Source: Centropus unirufus
Taxonomy: Eukaryota; Chordata; Aves; Cuculiformes; Centropidae
Assembly: GCA_013397695.1 (NCBI GenBank)
Contig: VYZI01000053.1
Location: forward strand, 1,900,174 to 1,964,173
Length of the DNA: 64,000 nt
Direction: 5' to 3'
Shown in pieces: positions 63,755 through 64,000 of the stretch (positions are counted from its first letter, which is position 1; the number at the start of each line of letters is the position of its first letter). The position numbers and the translations under genes are program-made. The notes under the pieces were generated by a model. That model saw only the letters and a list, made by a program, of their open reading frames with translations. It was not told where the DNA came from and ran no database searches.

Positions 63755-64000
63755 TGGTGATAAAAGATCACGGCGTGATTTGGGGTGGAAGGGACCTTAA
63801 AGCCCATCCTGTTCCAGCCACGCTTCCCACTGGATCAGGGGCTCCAAGCCCCATTCAACCTGGCCTTGATCACCTCCAGGGATGGGGCAGCCCCAGCTTC
63901 TCTGGGAAACCTGGGCCAGGGTCTCCCCTCCCTCATCCTGAAGAATTTCTTCCTGCCTTCTGATGCAAATCTCCCCCTGAGGTCTTTGATCCCGTATTTG
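63755..64000 (-). mobile_element. CR1 fragment reaching the window end
   Basis: GATTTGGGGTGGAAGGGACC, CCCACTGGATCAGGGGCTCC and CTCCAGGGATGGGGCAGCCC are the CR1 3' region in reverse orientation; the copy continues past position 64000. Confidence 0.92.

Overview
The window is a piece of a bird genome. The repeats are almost all CR1 LINE fragments, several ending in the avian-style tail that resembles ATTCTATGATT. The spliced coding exons translate to vertebrate proteins. Three genes are present in the order GLUD1 (minus) - SHLD2 (plus) - SYT15 (minus). All exon limits below come from translation, splice sites and codon-phase bookkeeping done by eye; no alignment was run. Comparisons with human proteins are from memory.

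Positions 1-22,347 carry the 5' half of GLUD1 (mitochondrial glutamate dehydrogenase) on the minus strand: exons 1-6, 861 coding nt, residues 1-287. The remaining exons lie left of the window. Intron 1 is about 11.2 kb. A decayed CR1 reverse transcriptase fills most of positions 378-2010 in intron 6.

Positions 22,348-23,400 are a CpG-rich, divergent promoter region between GLUD1 and SHLD2. It holds a G-quadruplex motif, a 136-base assembly gap and about a dozen units of a GC-rich tandem repeat. Each unit carries an inverted pair of GGGGCGTGG/CCACGCCCC boxes (Sp/KLF-like) flanking a short AT-richer loop.

Positions 23,400-50,762 hold SHLD2 (shieldin subunit 2, DNA double-strand break repair) on the plus strand. 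A non-coding first exon is inferred near 23.38 kb, followed by an 18 kb intron and eight coding exons from 41,790 to 50,762 (2,631 nt, 876 residues, all phases consistent). SHLD2 and SYT15 are convergent, with their 3' ends between about 51.4 and 52.7 kb.

Positions 52,998-61,724 hold SYT15 (a Ca2+-independent-type synaptotagmin) on the minus strand: eight exons, 1,251 nt, 416 residues, again with perfect phase agreement, including a first coding exon of only 7 coding nt. Upstream of SYT15 (62.2-63.4 kb) is a 52-bp minisatellite that is nearly stop-free in all three plus-strand frames. On the SYT15 sense strand its units repeatedly present a strong 5' splice-site sequence (GGTAAGT). Behind it is a small CpG-rich block (63.40-63.61 kb) and then another CR1 copy.

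The genes do not form one pathway. GLUD1 and SHLD2 are linked by a shared promoter region, and SHLD2 and SYT15 share a 3' intergenic space. No prokaryotic-style system, CRISPR array, tRNA or rRNA was seen. The two promoter-associated tandem arrays are the most unusual structures.
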